From an uncultured Dongia sp. (lineage in GTDB: Bacteria > Pseudomonadota > Alphaproteobacteria > Dongiales > Dongiaceae): a stretch of DNA of 64,000 nucleotides. How positions within the stretch are numbered: the first letter of the stretch is position 1; each line of letters opens with the position of its first letter. The notes beneath the pieces were generated by a model. That model worked only from the letters and a program-made list of their open reading frames with translations, did no database searches and had not been told where the DNA came from. The translations under genes and the position numbers were made by a program. The stretch covers positions 124,001-188,000 of the forward strand of contig NZ_CAKZGO010000022.1 in assembly GCF_936916975.1 (NCBI RefSeq), given 5' to 3'. Positions 17,644 through 25,641 of this stretch are shown here, one piece after another.

Positions 17644-18834
17644 CTAGTCCACCAGCGCCCCGGCTCCGCGCTTGAGCAAGCCGTTCGCGATGATGACGCG
17701 CTGGATTTCGCTGGCCCCTTCCCAGATGCGGTCGACGCGGAGCTCGCGGAAGAAGCGTTCGGCGACGTTCTCGCGCATATAGCCGCGGCCGCCGAAGATC
17801 TGGACGGCGCGGTCAGCGACGCGACCGGCCATCTCGCTGGCATAGAGCTTCACCATGGCGCATTGCGCATGGGTGGTCTTCAGATCAGCACCCCTAGGAT
17901 CCGTACTGGCGTCAATGGCCCGCGCCGTCTCATAGGTCATCAGCCGTGCTGCGAACAATTCGGTCAAGGAATCGGCCAGCATGAACTGGACCGCCTGCTG
18001 CTCGGCCAAAGGCTTGCCGAAGATGATGCGGCCCTTGGCAAAGGCTGTCGCCTCCTCGATCAGGCGCTGTGCCGCCCCGCAGCAGCGTGCTGCGATCATC
18101 AGGCGCTCATGGCGGAACCAGGCATAGGTGAAATCCATGCCGGCGCCTTCTTCGCCAATGCGGTTGGCGACCGGCACGCGCACATCGGTAAAGCGATAGA
18201 TCGGGTGATGCGCGCGGTAGGTGTGGGTATAGGCCGGCGTGCGCACCACCTCGACACCCGGTGTCCCCTGGTCGATGAAGAACAGCGCATGGGCGCCCTT
18301 CTTCGGGCCATCGGCGATCTTCGCCTGGAAGAAGATGAAATCGGCGAGGTTGGCTGACGTCACATGCCACTTCTCGCCATTGAGCACATAGTGGTCGCCA
18401 TCACGTCGCGCCGTCGCTTGGATCGCGTCCACGTCCGATCCGGCATCGGCCTCGGTGATGGCGTAGCATTCGTGCCGCGCGTCGGTCATCAGCGGCTTGA
18501 TCCAGGTCTCGATCTGATAGGGCGAGCAGGCTTCCAGCATCCATTTCTGCGGGTTGTTGGAACACCAGCCCAGCGCATTGGTGACGCGCCCGGTCTCCTC
18601 TTGCGCCGCTACCTGCTCCAGATGGCTGTAGCCGCGACCACCGATGCTCTCCGGCATATCCATATTGTCGAGGCCGGCTTCTCTGGCCTTGGCCTTCATG
18701 CGCGTCCAGATGTCGTCCGGCACCAACCCTTCATGCATCTCGGCGTGCTCTTCCCAGGGGATAAGCTCGGCCTGGACGAAGGCACGCACGCGCTCCTTGA
18801 TGGCGCGGGCGCGGGGCGGCAAGGGTATGGTCAT
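17644..18834 (-). CDS. Acyl-CoA dehydrogenase
   Basis: 396 residues from MTIPLPPRARAIKERVR; a GGAG site precedes this ATG, while the longer frame would run into the upstream regulator. Family features include CYAITEADAGSDVDAIQATARRDGD in the middle domain and the C-terminal IFGGRGYMRENVAERFFRELRVDRIWEGASEIQ, where the WEG glutamate is at the catalytic-base position. FAD-dependent alpha,beta-desaturation of an acyl-CoA is expected. It is downstream of the TetR gene by 29 bp. In carnitine or betaine loci such enzymes act on carnitinyl- or crotonobetainyl-CoA; that link is inference. Confidence 0.9.
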   Translation of the reverse strand: MTIPLPPRARAIKERVRAFVQAELIPWEEHAEMHEGLVPDDIWTRMKAKAREAGLDNMDMPESIGGRGYSHLEQVAAQEETGRVTNALGWCSNNPQKWMLEACSPYQIETWIKPLMTDARHECYAITEADAGSDVDAIQATARRDGDHYVLNGEKWHVTSANLADFIFFQAKIADGPKKGAHALFFIDQGTPGVEVVRTPAYTHTYRAHHPIYRFTDVRVPVANRIGEEGAGMDFTYAWFRHERLMIAARCCGAAQRLIEEATAFAKGRIIFGKPLAEQQAVQFMLADSLTELFAARLMTYETARAIDASTDPRGADLKTTHAQCAMVKLYASEMAGRVADRAVQIFGGRGYMRENVAERFFRELRVDRIWEGASEIQRVIIANGLLKRGAGALVD

Positions 18835-18863
18835 TGATCGCTCCGGGATAAAGAGGAGATGGT

Positions 18864-19505
18864 TCAGGCGGCGGCGTTGCCGTTGGCGGGTGCCGCCTTG
18901 CTGCCGAATTCGCGCGGGAACAGGCCGGCGAGGAAGGCGCGGACGCTGGCCTTGGCCGTGTCGCGGTCGGTCTGCTTGGGATTGAGCAGCATGTCGAGCC
19001 ACAGCCCGTCGATCATCGCGTTGAATCCGCGCGCGATCAGGCCGGCATCAAGGCCCTGATAGCCGCCCTCATCGATGAGGGCCTGGAAGGTCTCGGTGGT
19101 CGCCTTCTGGAACGAGGTCGAGAGATCGGCGCAGAGTTTCAGGAATTCCGGCCGCCAGCGCGTCTCGCCCCAGAACGCGTACCAGACGGTGACCTGCTTA
19201 CGGTTGGCATGAGTCCGGGCGAAATCCGCCTCGATCATCGCGTCGAGCTGGGCCGCGGCCGACTTCCCGGCCTTGGCCAGGATGGCCTGCATGTGCTGCT
19301 CGTAGTCTTCGACGAGATGCTTGAAGGTCGCGATGAGCAGCGCGTCCTTGCTCTTGAAATAGAAATTGACGATGCCGACCGACAGGCCGGCTTCCGCCGC
19401 CACGTCGGCGATCTTCAACTCGGTAAAGCCCTTGCGGGCAATCCCGTCGATCGTCGCCTCAATGAGCTGCCGGCGCCGGGCCTCCTTGGCCAATTCGCGG
19501 CTCAT
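18864..19505 (-). CDS. TetR family regulator, BetI-like
   Basis: 213 residues from MSRELAKEARRRQLIEATIDGIARKG, with AAGGGA upstream; a longer start at 19556 adds 17 residues without family resemblance. The helix-turn-helix is ADVAAEAGLSVGIVNFYFKSKDALL. The C-terminal half, with HANRKQVTVWYAFWGETRWRPEFLKLC, is typical of BetI, the choline-responsive repressor of betaine genes. It lies between the acyl-CoA dehydrogenase and the Rieske oxygenase on one strand. The dyads at 20847-20920 are candidate operators. Confidence 0.85.
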   Translation of the reverse strand: MSRELAKEARRRQLIEATIDGIARKGFTELKIADVAAEAGLSVGIVNFYFKSKDALLIATFKHLVEDYEQHMQAILAKAGKSAAAQLDAMIEADFARTHANRKQVTVWYAFWGETRWRPEFLKLCADLSTSFQKATTETFQALIDEGGYQGLDAGLIARGFNAMIDGLWLDMLLNPKQTDRDTAKASVRAFLAGLFPREFGSKAAPANGNAAA

Positions 19506-19573
19506 GCCAGGTATTTCCCTTTCGGGCGGCAGAACCGGCCAGGCGATGACGGCCACGCTCAGCAGGCCTTGGC

Positions 19574-20800
19574 TCAGGCCGCCGACCGGCTGGTGTCACG
19601 CAAGGCATCATTGCGCCGCCGCAATGTCCCGGCCGCCGGCGCCTGCACCTCATTCACGATGGGGCAGGCCGCCCGAATCCGGTCGTGGAAATCTACCACT
19701 GCATGCTCGTAATTGGAAAGCGGCCCCGGCTCATACCCGTGTGAGCCCATGCCCAGCTGGACCCGCTCGCACAACTCCCGGTCCTCGCCGCCGACTTGGC
19801 GGTTGATGCGGGCGTTCAAATACTGCATCGCCTTCACTTCCCGGCTCGCATCCGGCCGGACATAGATCGGATAGCGCATGACGCAGGTCTCGCCGGCCAT
19901 GGGCAGTATCTGGAAGATGTCGAAGCTGTCCGGATAGATGTCGAGGCCGATATTGGGGGCCAGTGAGAAGAACAGCCAGGTCTTGCGCACGTCGTCCGGC
20001 AGCTCGGTCAGCGCATCCTTGGCGAGGCTCTGATACTGGCGCTCGGCCCAGTTGGGCGACGGATTGTCCTTCAGCACGCTGCGGCTATAGGCGACGCCAT
20101 GCTCGTTGATGACGCCGGTCAGCTCATTGTCCAGCATGCGGTTGAGGCCGGGATGGCCGATCGCCACGTGATAGTTCTCAAGATTGTTGTCGACCGCGAT
20201 CTTCCAATTGCAGTTCCAGCTCTCGGTCCAGGCGGGACCGGCCAGCACCATCTCTTCCAGCTTGTAGGGGGCGATGAGGTCGGCACTCGCCCCGAATGTC
20301 TCGCGCAAAGTCGGGCCGCCCGGCACGACGCGGGTGAACACCAGGCCATGGAGGATCTCGATCTCGATCTCCTTCAGGCCGAGCTTGTCCTTCTCAACGC
20401 CGGGGAAGGTCTTCTCCGACGGGATACCCTTCAATTCGCCCGAGAGGTCATAGCTCCAGCCATGATAGGGGCAGGTGATGCGCGCCTTGCAGTTGCCGGT
20501 GCCGTCGAGGAGCTTCGCCGCGCGGTGGCGGCAGACATTCATGAAGGCGCGCAAGACATCGTCCTTGCCGCGCATGACCAGGATCGAATCGCGCTTGAGG
20601 TCCAGGGTCGCATAATCGCCGGCCTTGGCGACCTGGCTGATATGGCAGACGAACTGCCAGCTGGGCAGGATGACATGCTCGTATTCGAGGTCGACCAGCT
20701 CCGTGCTGCTATAGGCCCAGGCCGGCAGGCTGACCGCGAGGCCACCATGCACATCGTCCCGAACCGTCCGGCTTTTGATTTGCTCGATCATCGTCATCAT
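19574..20800 (-). CDS. Rieske [2Fe-2S] oxygenase, carnitine/glycine-betaine monooxygenase type
   Basis: 408 residues. The Rieske cluster ligands are Cys90, His92, Cys110 and His113 (CRHRA and CPYHGW). The mononuclear iron site is DNNLENYHVAIGH: His211 and His216, with Glu208 at the bridging position where most ring hydroxylases have Asp. A bridging Glu with this spacing is known from carnitine monooxygenase CntA. I therefore favour oxidation of a quaternary amine (glycine betaine, carnitine, choline or stachydrine). No reductase partner is adjacent, so electrons must come from a protein encoded elsewhere. Confidence 0.85.
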   Translation of the reverse strand: MMTMIEQIKSRTVRDDVHGGLAVSLPAWAYSSTELVDLEYEHVILPSWQFVCHISQVAKAGDYATLDLKRDSILVMRGKDDVLRAFMNVCRHRAAKLLDGTGNCKARITCPYHGWSYDLSGELKGIPSEKTFPGVEKDKLGLKEIEIEILHGLVFTRVVPGGPTLRETFGASADLIAPYKLEEMVLAGPAWTESWNCNWKIAVDNNLENYHVAIGHPGLNRMLDNELTGVINEHGVAYSRSVLKDNPSPNWAERQYQSLAKDALTELPDDVRKTWLFFSLAPNIGLDIYPDSFDIFQILPMAGETCVMRYPIYVRPDASREVKAMQYLNARINRQVGGEDRELCERVQLGMGSHGYEPGPLSNYEHAVVDFHDRIRAACPIVNEVQAPAAGTLRRRNDALRDTSRSAA

Positions 20801-20846
20801 CCCGCTCCGATTTGTCGTTCGCGTTTATATGAGGACACTTCTAACG

Positions 20847-20876
20847 TATGAGAACATTAAAGTCAATGTTTTCATA
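20847..20876. promoter_or_regulatory. Inverted repeat upstream of the Rieske oxygenase
   Basis: TATGAGAACATT (20847-20858) and AATGTTTTCATA (20865-20876) are 12-bp arms with one mismatch, spaced by 6 bp. A related half-site, TATGAGGACACTT, lies 19 bp to the left (20828-20840), so one protein could bind in tandem. The position, 46-76 bp before the start codon, suits a repressor. Confidence 0.6.
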
Positions 20877-20885
20877 TCAATAGAG

Positions 20886-20920
20886 TTCATATATTGAATG
20901 ATGGTTCAATCAAATATGAA
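20886..20920. promoter_or_regulatory. Nested dyad with ATTGAA-N6-TTCAAT core, possible BetI-type box
   Basis: ATTGAA (20893-20898) and TTCAAT (20905-20910) are inverted with a 6-bp spacer, flanked by outer arms TTCATAT and ATATGAA. As I recall, BetI operators carry ATTGAAC/GTTCAAT-like half-sites, which fits the BetI-like gene two positions away; direct binding is inference. Confidence 0.5.
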
Positions 20921-21002
20921 GAAAATCAAGGACTTGGCCGGGCGGTCCTAAGGCGCCGAGGAAAGCGCGGGATTTAAGTGGGTGGGGTGGAGAATGGGGA
21001 TA

Positions 21003-21124
21003 CCCCCTCTCCCCGACCCTCTCCCACGTTGGGGGGAGGGGGCTCACCGAGTTCGCAGTGGCAGTGGCGCTCAAGCTGGCTGGAATTCCCTCCCCCAGCG
21101 TGGGGGAGGGTTAGGGAGAGGGGG
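21003..21124. repeat. GC-rich inverted repeat
   Basis: The left arm at 21004-21028 (CCCCTCTCCCCGACCCTCTC, continuing to ACG) is complementary to the right arm at 21099-21123 at about 22 of 25 positions. Elements of this composition are dispersed in alphaproteobacterial intergenic DNA. It may also end transcription of neighbouring genes. Confidence 0.65.
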
Positions 21125-21139
21125 CTAACCGACCAGCAC

Positions 21140-22069
21140 TCAGCCCTGCACCATCGCCACCGCGATCGCCGCTCCCAGATGCGCGTTGTTGCGCACCAGG
21201 GCGATGTTGGCGACCAGCGAACGGCCTTCGGTCAGCGCTGCCACGCGCTTCAGCAGGAACGGCGTCAGCGTCTTGCCGCGATAGCCGGTGGTATCCGCCT
21301 CGATGAGCGCGCCCTGGATCTGGCGATCGATTTCGGCGGCCGGAATTTCGTCGGCCACCGGAATGGGATTGGCAATCACCAACCCGCCTTTCAGGCCCAG
21401 TTCCCATTTGGTTCGCATGATGGCGGCGATCTCGCTGGCGTTCGTTGCAGTGAACGGCGATTTGTGGCCGCTGTCGCGCGAATAGAAGGCCGGGAAAATA
21501 TCGCTGCCCATGGTGATCACCGGCACGCCGGCCGTCTCGAGATATTCCAGCGTGAGGCCGATATCGAGGATCGACTTCGCCCCGGCACAGACGACCGCCA
21601 CATTGCTCTCCGCCATCTCCTCAAGATCGGCGGAGATGTCGAAGCTTTTAGCAGCACCGCGGTGTACGCCGCCGATGCCGCCGGTCACGAACACCTGGAT
21701 GCCGGCCATGGCGGCGATGCGCATGGTGCTGGCAACCGTGGTGGCGCCATTGCCGTGTGTGGCCACCAGGACAGGGATATCCCGGATGCTGGCCTTCACC
21801 ATGTCCGGCGATTGCGCGACGCGCTGCAGTTCCACTTCCGATAAGCCGACCTTGAGCCGGCCGTCGAGAATGGCAATGGTGGCCGGCAGCGCGCCGCCGG
21901 CACGGACCAAGCCCTCGACTTCCTCCGCCGTCACCAGGTTCTGCGGGAACGGCATGCCATGGGCGACGATGGTCGATTCCAGCGCCACCACCGGCTGCCC
22001 GGCCTGCAGGCCGGCGGCGATCTCGGGCGCGATATCGAGATACTGGTTCATGACCGCTCCTTGGTTCAT
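21140..22069 (-). CDS. psuG: Pseudouridine-5'-phosphate glycosidase
   Basis: 309 residues. It cleaves the C-C glycosidic bond of pseudouridine 5'-phosphate to uracil and ribose 5-phosphate. Hallmark segments are VVALESTIVAHGMPFPQN at the N-terminus, VATHGNGATTVASTM, and FVTGGIGGVHRGAAKSFDISADLEEM. The start could be at MNQGAV or six codons later at MNQYLD. Its start overlaps the psuK stop by 4 bp, so kinase and glycosidase are translated as a coupled pair. Confidence 0.95.
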   Translation of the reverse strand: MNQGAVMNQYLDIAPEIAAGLQAGQPVVALESTIVAHGMPFPQNLVTAEEVEGLVRAGGALPATIAILDGRLKVGLSEVELQRVAQSPDMVKASIRDIPVLVATHGNGATTVASTMRIAAMAGIQVFVTGGIGGVHRGAAKSFDISADLEEMAESNVAVVCAGAKSILDIGLTLEYLETAGVPVITMGSDIFPAFYSRDSGHKSPFTATNASEIAAIMRTKWELGLKGGLVIANPIPVADEIPAAEIDRQIQGALIEADTTGYRGKTLTPFLLKRVAALTEGRSLVANIALVRNNAHLGAAIAVAMVQG

Positions 22070-22974
22070 TTGTTGGCGGCGGCGACACTGGTCAGGGAAT
22101 GCACGGCACGGCCGGCGAGTTCCTGGCCCATGCGTGCAGCTTGCGCAGCACTCTTGCCGCGCGCAAGGCCATAGGCAAAGCCAGCCACCATCGCATCGCC
22201 GCCACCGGTGACATCCCGGACCTTGGCGCGCAATGGTGCCGGCAGATGCACCGCAAAATTGATCTCGTCATGGGCGGACGACAAATAACAGCCCTGCGGC
22301 CCCAACCCGACCAGCACATGGCGCACACCGCGGCGGTGCAGCAAGCGAGTCGCACGCTTCAGCGCGGCATCGGTCTTGACCGGAAAGCCCGCCAGCGCCG
22401 CCAGCTCATCGCGATTCGGCGTCACGGCGTGGATGGGCAGGCCGGATCGCAGCAACGACGCCAGGCGCTTGGCCTTCGGGACAGAGACCGGCTCGATGAT
22501 CAACGGAATATTCGCCTTCGCCGCGATCTTCGCGACCTCCGCCAGTGCTTCGGCGCTGAGATTGCAGTCCGCCACCAACAACCGCGCAGCTTCCAATTGT
22601 GCTTTGTGCCGGGCGATGAAACGCGGCGTGATGCCATCCACCAGGCGCATGTCGGCGACACCGATCACCATCTCGCCCGACCTATCGATCACGACGGCAT
22701 AGGTGCCGGTATTGCCCTTGGCGCGGGTGACAAGGCTCATATCGATGCCAGCCGCGGCCGAGCCGTCGATCAGCGTTGTGCCCGCATCATCATCGCCGAC
22801 CACCGACAGCAACGCGACGGGGGCGCTGAGGCGCGCGATGTTCTCCGCGATGTTGCGCCCGACCCCGCCCAGGCTCAGCGTGCTGTTGCCGGGATTGGAT
22901 GTCGCGGGCACGGTCTTTCCCGCGATGACGCTCTTGATATCAAGATTGGCGCCACCGATGACGATGATGCTCAT
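22066..22974 (-). CDS. psuK: Pseudouridine kinase (PfkB family)
   Basis: 302 residues from MSIIVIGGANLDIKSVI; longer in-frame starts run into the ABC exporter gene. PfkB signatures are NSTLSLGGVGRNIAENIARL and DVTGGGDAMVAGFAYGLARG, where the usual GAGD is GGGD but the catalytic Asp is kept. Coupling to psuG identifies the substrate as pseudouridine, presumably from RNA turnover. The upstream exporter ends 4 bp before this start, so it may belong to the same transcript. No pseudouridine importer is visible. Confidence 0.88.
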   Translation of the reverse strand: MSIIVIGGANLDIKSVIAGKTVPATSNPGNSTLSLGGVGRNIAENIARLSAPVALLSVVGDDDAGTTLIDGSAAAGIDMSLVTRAKGNTGTYAVVIDRSGEMVIGVADMRLVDGITPRFIARHKAQLEAARLLVADCNLSAEALAEVAKIAAKANIPLIIEPVSVPKAKRLASLLRSGLPIHAVTPNRDELAALAGFPVKTDAALKRATRLLHRRGVRHVLVGLGPQGCYLSSAHDEINFAVHLPAPLRAKVRDVTGGGDAMVAGFAYGLARGKSAAQAARMGQELAGRAVHSLTSVAAANK

Positions 22975-22978
22975 GATC

Positions 22979-24784
22979 TCACGCCGCTGCTTCAGGCTTT
23001 GCGCCGGCCGGCTGGTCGAATTGCAGTTCGGCCAGGCGCGCATAGAGCCCGCCCTGGCGGATGAGTTCGGCATGCGTGCCGATGGCGTCGATGCGGCCCT
23101 TGTCGAGCACGACGATGCGGTCGGCCTTCAACACGGTGGCCAGACGATGGGCGATCACCAGCGTCGTGCGCCCGACCATCAATTTGTCGAGCGCTGCCTG
23201 CACCAATTGCTCGCTCTCGGCATCCAAGGCCGAGGTCGCTTCATCGAGCAGCAGCAGGACGGGATTGCGCAACACAGCCCGCGCGATCGCAATACGCTGG
23301 CGCTGGCCACCGGACAGACGCACACCGCGTTCGCCAAGATGCGTGTCGAAGCCCTGCGGCAGCCGGTCGAGGAATTCCGTGGCATGGGCTGCGTCGGCGG
23401 CCTTGCGGATCGCCGCATCTTCGGCATCGGGCTTGCCGTAGCGGATGTTCTCGGCGGCGGAGGAGGAGAAAATCACCGGATCCTGCGGCACCAGCCCCAT
23501 GGTCTCGCGCAAGGCCTCCGGCACCACGTCGCGGACATCGATGCCGTCCACAGAAATGCCGCCCTGGTCGGGATCATAGAAGCGCATCAGCAATTGCATG
23601 ACGGTGGTCTTGCCGGCGCCGGATGGGCCGACGATGGCGACTGTCTCGCCGGGTGCGATCTCCAGGTTGAAATCGTCGAGCGCCTTGGTCTCCGGGCGCG
23701 ACGGATAATAGAAGGTCACATGGTCGAATTTGATACGGCCGGTGAGGGGCTGCGGCAGATGCTTCGGCAAGGCAGGTGCGGTGATGATCGGCCTTGTGTT
23801 GAGCAGTTCGATGATCCGCTCCATGGCGCCCGCCGCCCGCTGCAGATCGCCCACCACCTCGGTGATGGCGCCGAGCGAGCCAGCGACGACGATGGCATAG
23901 AAAACGAAGGCCGACAGCTGGCCGGCCGAAATGCTGCCTGCCAGCACATCGGCTCCACCGATCCACAACACGATGCTGATCGCACCGAAGATGAGCAGGA
24001 TGACGAGGCCGGTCAGGAAGGCGCGCGCGCGCACCCGGGCGGTCGCGGCATCGAAGGATTCCTCGACCCGCGCACCGAAGCGCTTCCGCTCTTCGACCTC
24101 ATGGGCGAAGGCCTGCACGGTACGGATGCCATAGAGCGATTCGCTGGCATCGGCCGACACCTCGGCGATCTTGTCCTGGGAGAGGCGCGAGAGCACGCGC
24201 ACCTTGCGGCCATAGATGATGATCGGCGCCACCACGAACGGCACCACCAGGAAGACCAGGCCGGTGAGCTTGGGACTGGTGATGAACAGCATCACCGTGG
24301 CGCCCACCATCATCAGAGTGTTGCGGAGCGCGATCGAGGCAGAAGAACCCACCACGGTCTGCAGCAAAGTGGTGTCGGTGGTGAGGCGCGAGATCACCTC
24401 GCCGGTCCGGGTCACTTCGAAGAATCCGGGGCTCAAGGACACGATATGGTCGAACACCGCCTTGCGGATATCGGCCACCACGCGCTCGCCGACCCAGGTC
24501 ACGAAGTAGAACCGGGCATAGGTCGAAATAGCCATGATCACGGTGACGCAGAACAGTGCCAGCACCGTCTGATCCAGGATATGCGGATCGCCGAGGCCAA
24601 AGCCCCGATCGACCAGATAGCGCATGCCGCTGCCGAGCGCCAACACCGTGCTGGCCGAGACCATGAGGGCCAGGGTGCCGCCGACCACACGCAGGCGATA
24701 GGGGGCGACGAAGCGCAACAGGTCGGTGAGGCGCCGGAACTCGCGGGAGGTCGGCCGGTCGGGGAGGGGGGCACCGCGCGCCAT
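22979..24784 (-). CDS. ABC transporter, fused permease-ATPase exporter (MsbA/BmrA-like)
   Basis: 601 residues, a half-size exporter that should work as a homodimer. Six membrane helices occupy roughly residues 20-330 (RRLTDLLRFVAPYRLRVV at the start). The ATPase domain has Walker A GPSGAGKTT, signature LSGGQRQRIAIARA and Walker B VLLLLDEATSALD, with the switch His in VIAHRLATV. The substrate could be a lipid or drug. It is immediately upstream of psuK on the same strand and 7 bp downstream of cyaY. Confidence 0.92.
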   Translation of the reverse strand: MARGAPLPDRPTSREFRRLTDLLRFVAPYRLRVVGGTLALMVSASTVLALGSGMRYLVDRGFGLGDPHILDQTVLALFCVTVIMAISTYARFYFVTWVGERVVADIRKAVFDHIVSLSPGFFEVTRTGEVISRLTTDTTLLQTVVGSSASIALRNTLMMVGATVMLFITSPKLTGLVFLVVPFVVAPIIIYGRKVRVLSRLSQDKIAEVSADASESLYGIRTVQAFAHEVEERKRFGARVEESFDAATARVRARAFLTGLVILLIFGAISIVLWIGGADVLAGSISAGQLSAFVFYAIVVAGSLGAITEVVGDLQRAAGAMERIIELLNTRPIITAPALPKHLPQPLTGRIKFDHVTFYYPSRPETKALDDFNLEIAPGETVAIVGPSGAGKTTVMQLLMRFYDPDQGGISVDGIDVRDVVPEALRETMGLVPQDPVIFSSSAAENIRYGKPDAEDAAIRKAADAAHATEFLDRLPQGFDTHLGERGVRLSGGQRQRIAIARAVLRNPVLLLLDEATSALDAESEQLVQAALDKLMVGRTTLVIAHRLATVLKADRIVVLDKGRIDAIGTHAELIRQGGLYARLAELQFDQPAGAKPEAAA

Positions 24785-24791
24785 GATCGGG

Positions 24792-25139
24792 TCAGCTCTC
24801 CCGGGTCAGGGCGGGCAAGCCCAGCGGCACGCCCAGGACCAGTGCCAATTCGGCCTCCAGGCGGTCATGGAGGGGTTCGCCACCGCGGGTCGGCAGCCAG
24901 GCGCCGCTCGCCGGATCGTGCTTGAAATGGGCGGCGCCGCTTTTGGGACTGGAAAGCCAGATTTCCTGGTTGGCGCCATGCTTGTTGATGACATAGGTGC
25001 CGCCATCTTCCAGCTTGATGGTCAGGACCGGCCCCTGCAGCTCGATATCGTCGAGCACGTCTTCCATGGCATCCTCGATGGCGACGGTCAGGCGCTTCAG
25101 GGTCAGGGTGGCCAGGCGGTCGAAGTCGGAATCGTCCAT
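24792..25139 (-). CDS. cyaY: Frataxin homologue, iron donor protein CyaY
   Basis: 115 residues, full length for CyaY. The frataxin core is clear: an acidic first helix (EDAMEDVLDDIEL), then GGTYVINKHGANQEIWLSSPKSGAAHFKHD on the beta-sheet, and a C-terminal helix LHDRLEAELALVLG. Frataxins bind iron through the acidic ridge and modulate cysteine desulfurase in Fe-S assembly. It is divergent from rpmE. Confidence 0.93.
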   Translation of the reverse strand: MDDSDFDRLATLTLKRLTVAIEDAMEDVLDDIELQGPVLTIKLEDGGTYVINKHGANQEIWLSSPKSGAAHFKHDPASGAWLPTRGGEPLHDRLEAELALVLGVPLGLPALTRES

Positions 25140-25350
25140 GCGGCGTTCTTTCTATGGTCGGCCCTGGAATAACCGGCCCGGGACGGGCCTGCAACGGCTA
25201 TTGTCAAAGCCCCGTTAACCATATTATTGGGTGTCCCTGCGGCCATATCCCTGCTTGCCATATGGGGCCCCCTTGGTTATAAACCGGCCAAATTCGCCCA
25301 AGGGTCATGTCCCAAGGGTCTTATCCCATGGGTACGCAGGAGTTTTCGCC

Positions 25351-25584
25351 ATGAAGGCCAACATTCATCCGGAATATCACGAGATCAATGTCGTCATGAC
25401 CGACGGCACCAAGTTCAAGACCCGCTCGACCTGGGGCAAAGAGGGCGACACGCTCAACCTCGATATCGATCCCAAGTCGCATCCGGCCTGGACCGGCGTT
25501 CACCGCCTCCTGGATTCCGGCGGCCAGCTCGCGAAGTTCAACAAGCGCTTCGCCGGCATCGGTCTCAAGAACAACAACGACTAA
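25351..25584 (+). CDS. rpmE: 50S ribosomal protein L31
   Basis: 77 residues from [19 protein letters not shown], preceded by CAGGAG. It keeps [26 protein letters not shown] and the KFNKRFAG tail. The zinc-binding CxxC cysteines of the C+ form are absent, so this is the zinc-independent form usual in alphaproteobacteria. A TTGTCA/TATTAT pair at 25201-25227 could be part of its promoter, although a 15-bp spacer is short. Confidence 0.96.
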   Translation: MKANIHPEYHEINVVMTDGTKFKTRSTWGKEGDTLNLDIDPKSHPAWTGVHRLLDSGGQLAKFNKRFAGIGLKNNND

Positions 25585-25610
25585 GACGGCAATCTACTTG
25601 TCGCCGCGAC

Positions 25611-25641
25611 GGCCGCCCCTTGGGGCGGCCGTTTTGCGTTT
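25611..25641. terminator. Rho-independent terminator after rpmE
   Basis: GGCCGCCCC (25611-25619) and GGGGCGGCC (25622-25630) form a perfect 9-bp stem followed by GTTTTGCGTTT on the plus strand. It overlaps the end of the convergent TerC gene at one base. Confidence 0.85.

Larger units (their letters stand above)
20801..21139. other. Gene-free interval: regulatory dyads plus a palindromic repeat
   Basis: These 339 bases hold no credible gene. The left part (20825-20920) is AT-rich with nested dyads upstream of the Rieske oxygenase. The right part (21003-21124) is a GC-rich inverted repeat next to psuG. Confidence 0.7.
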
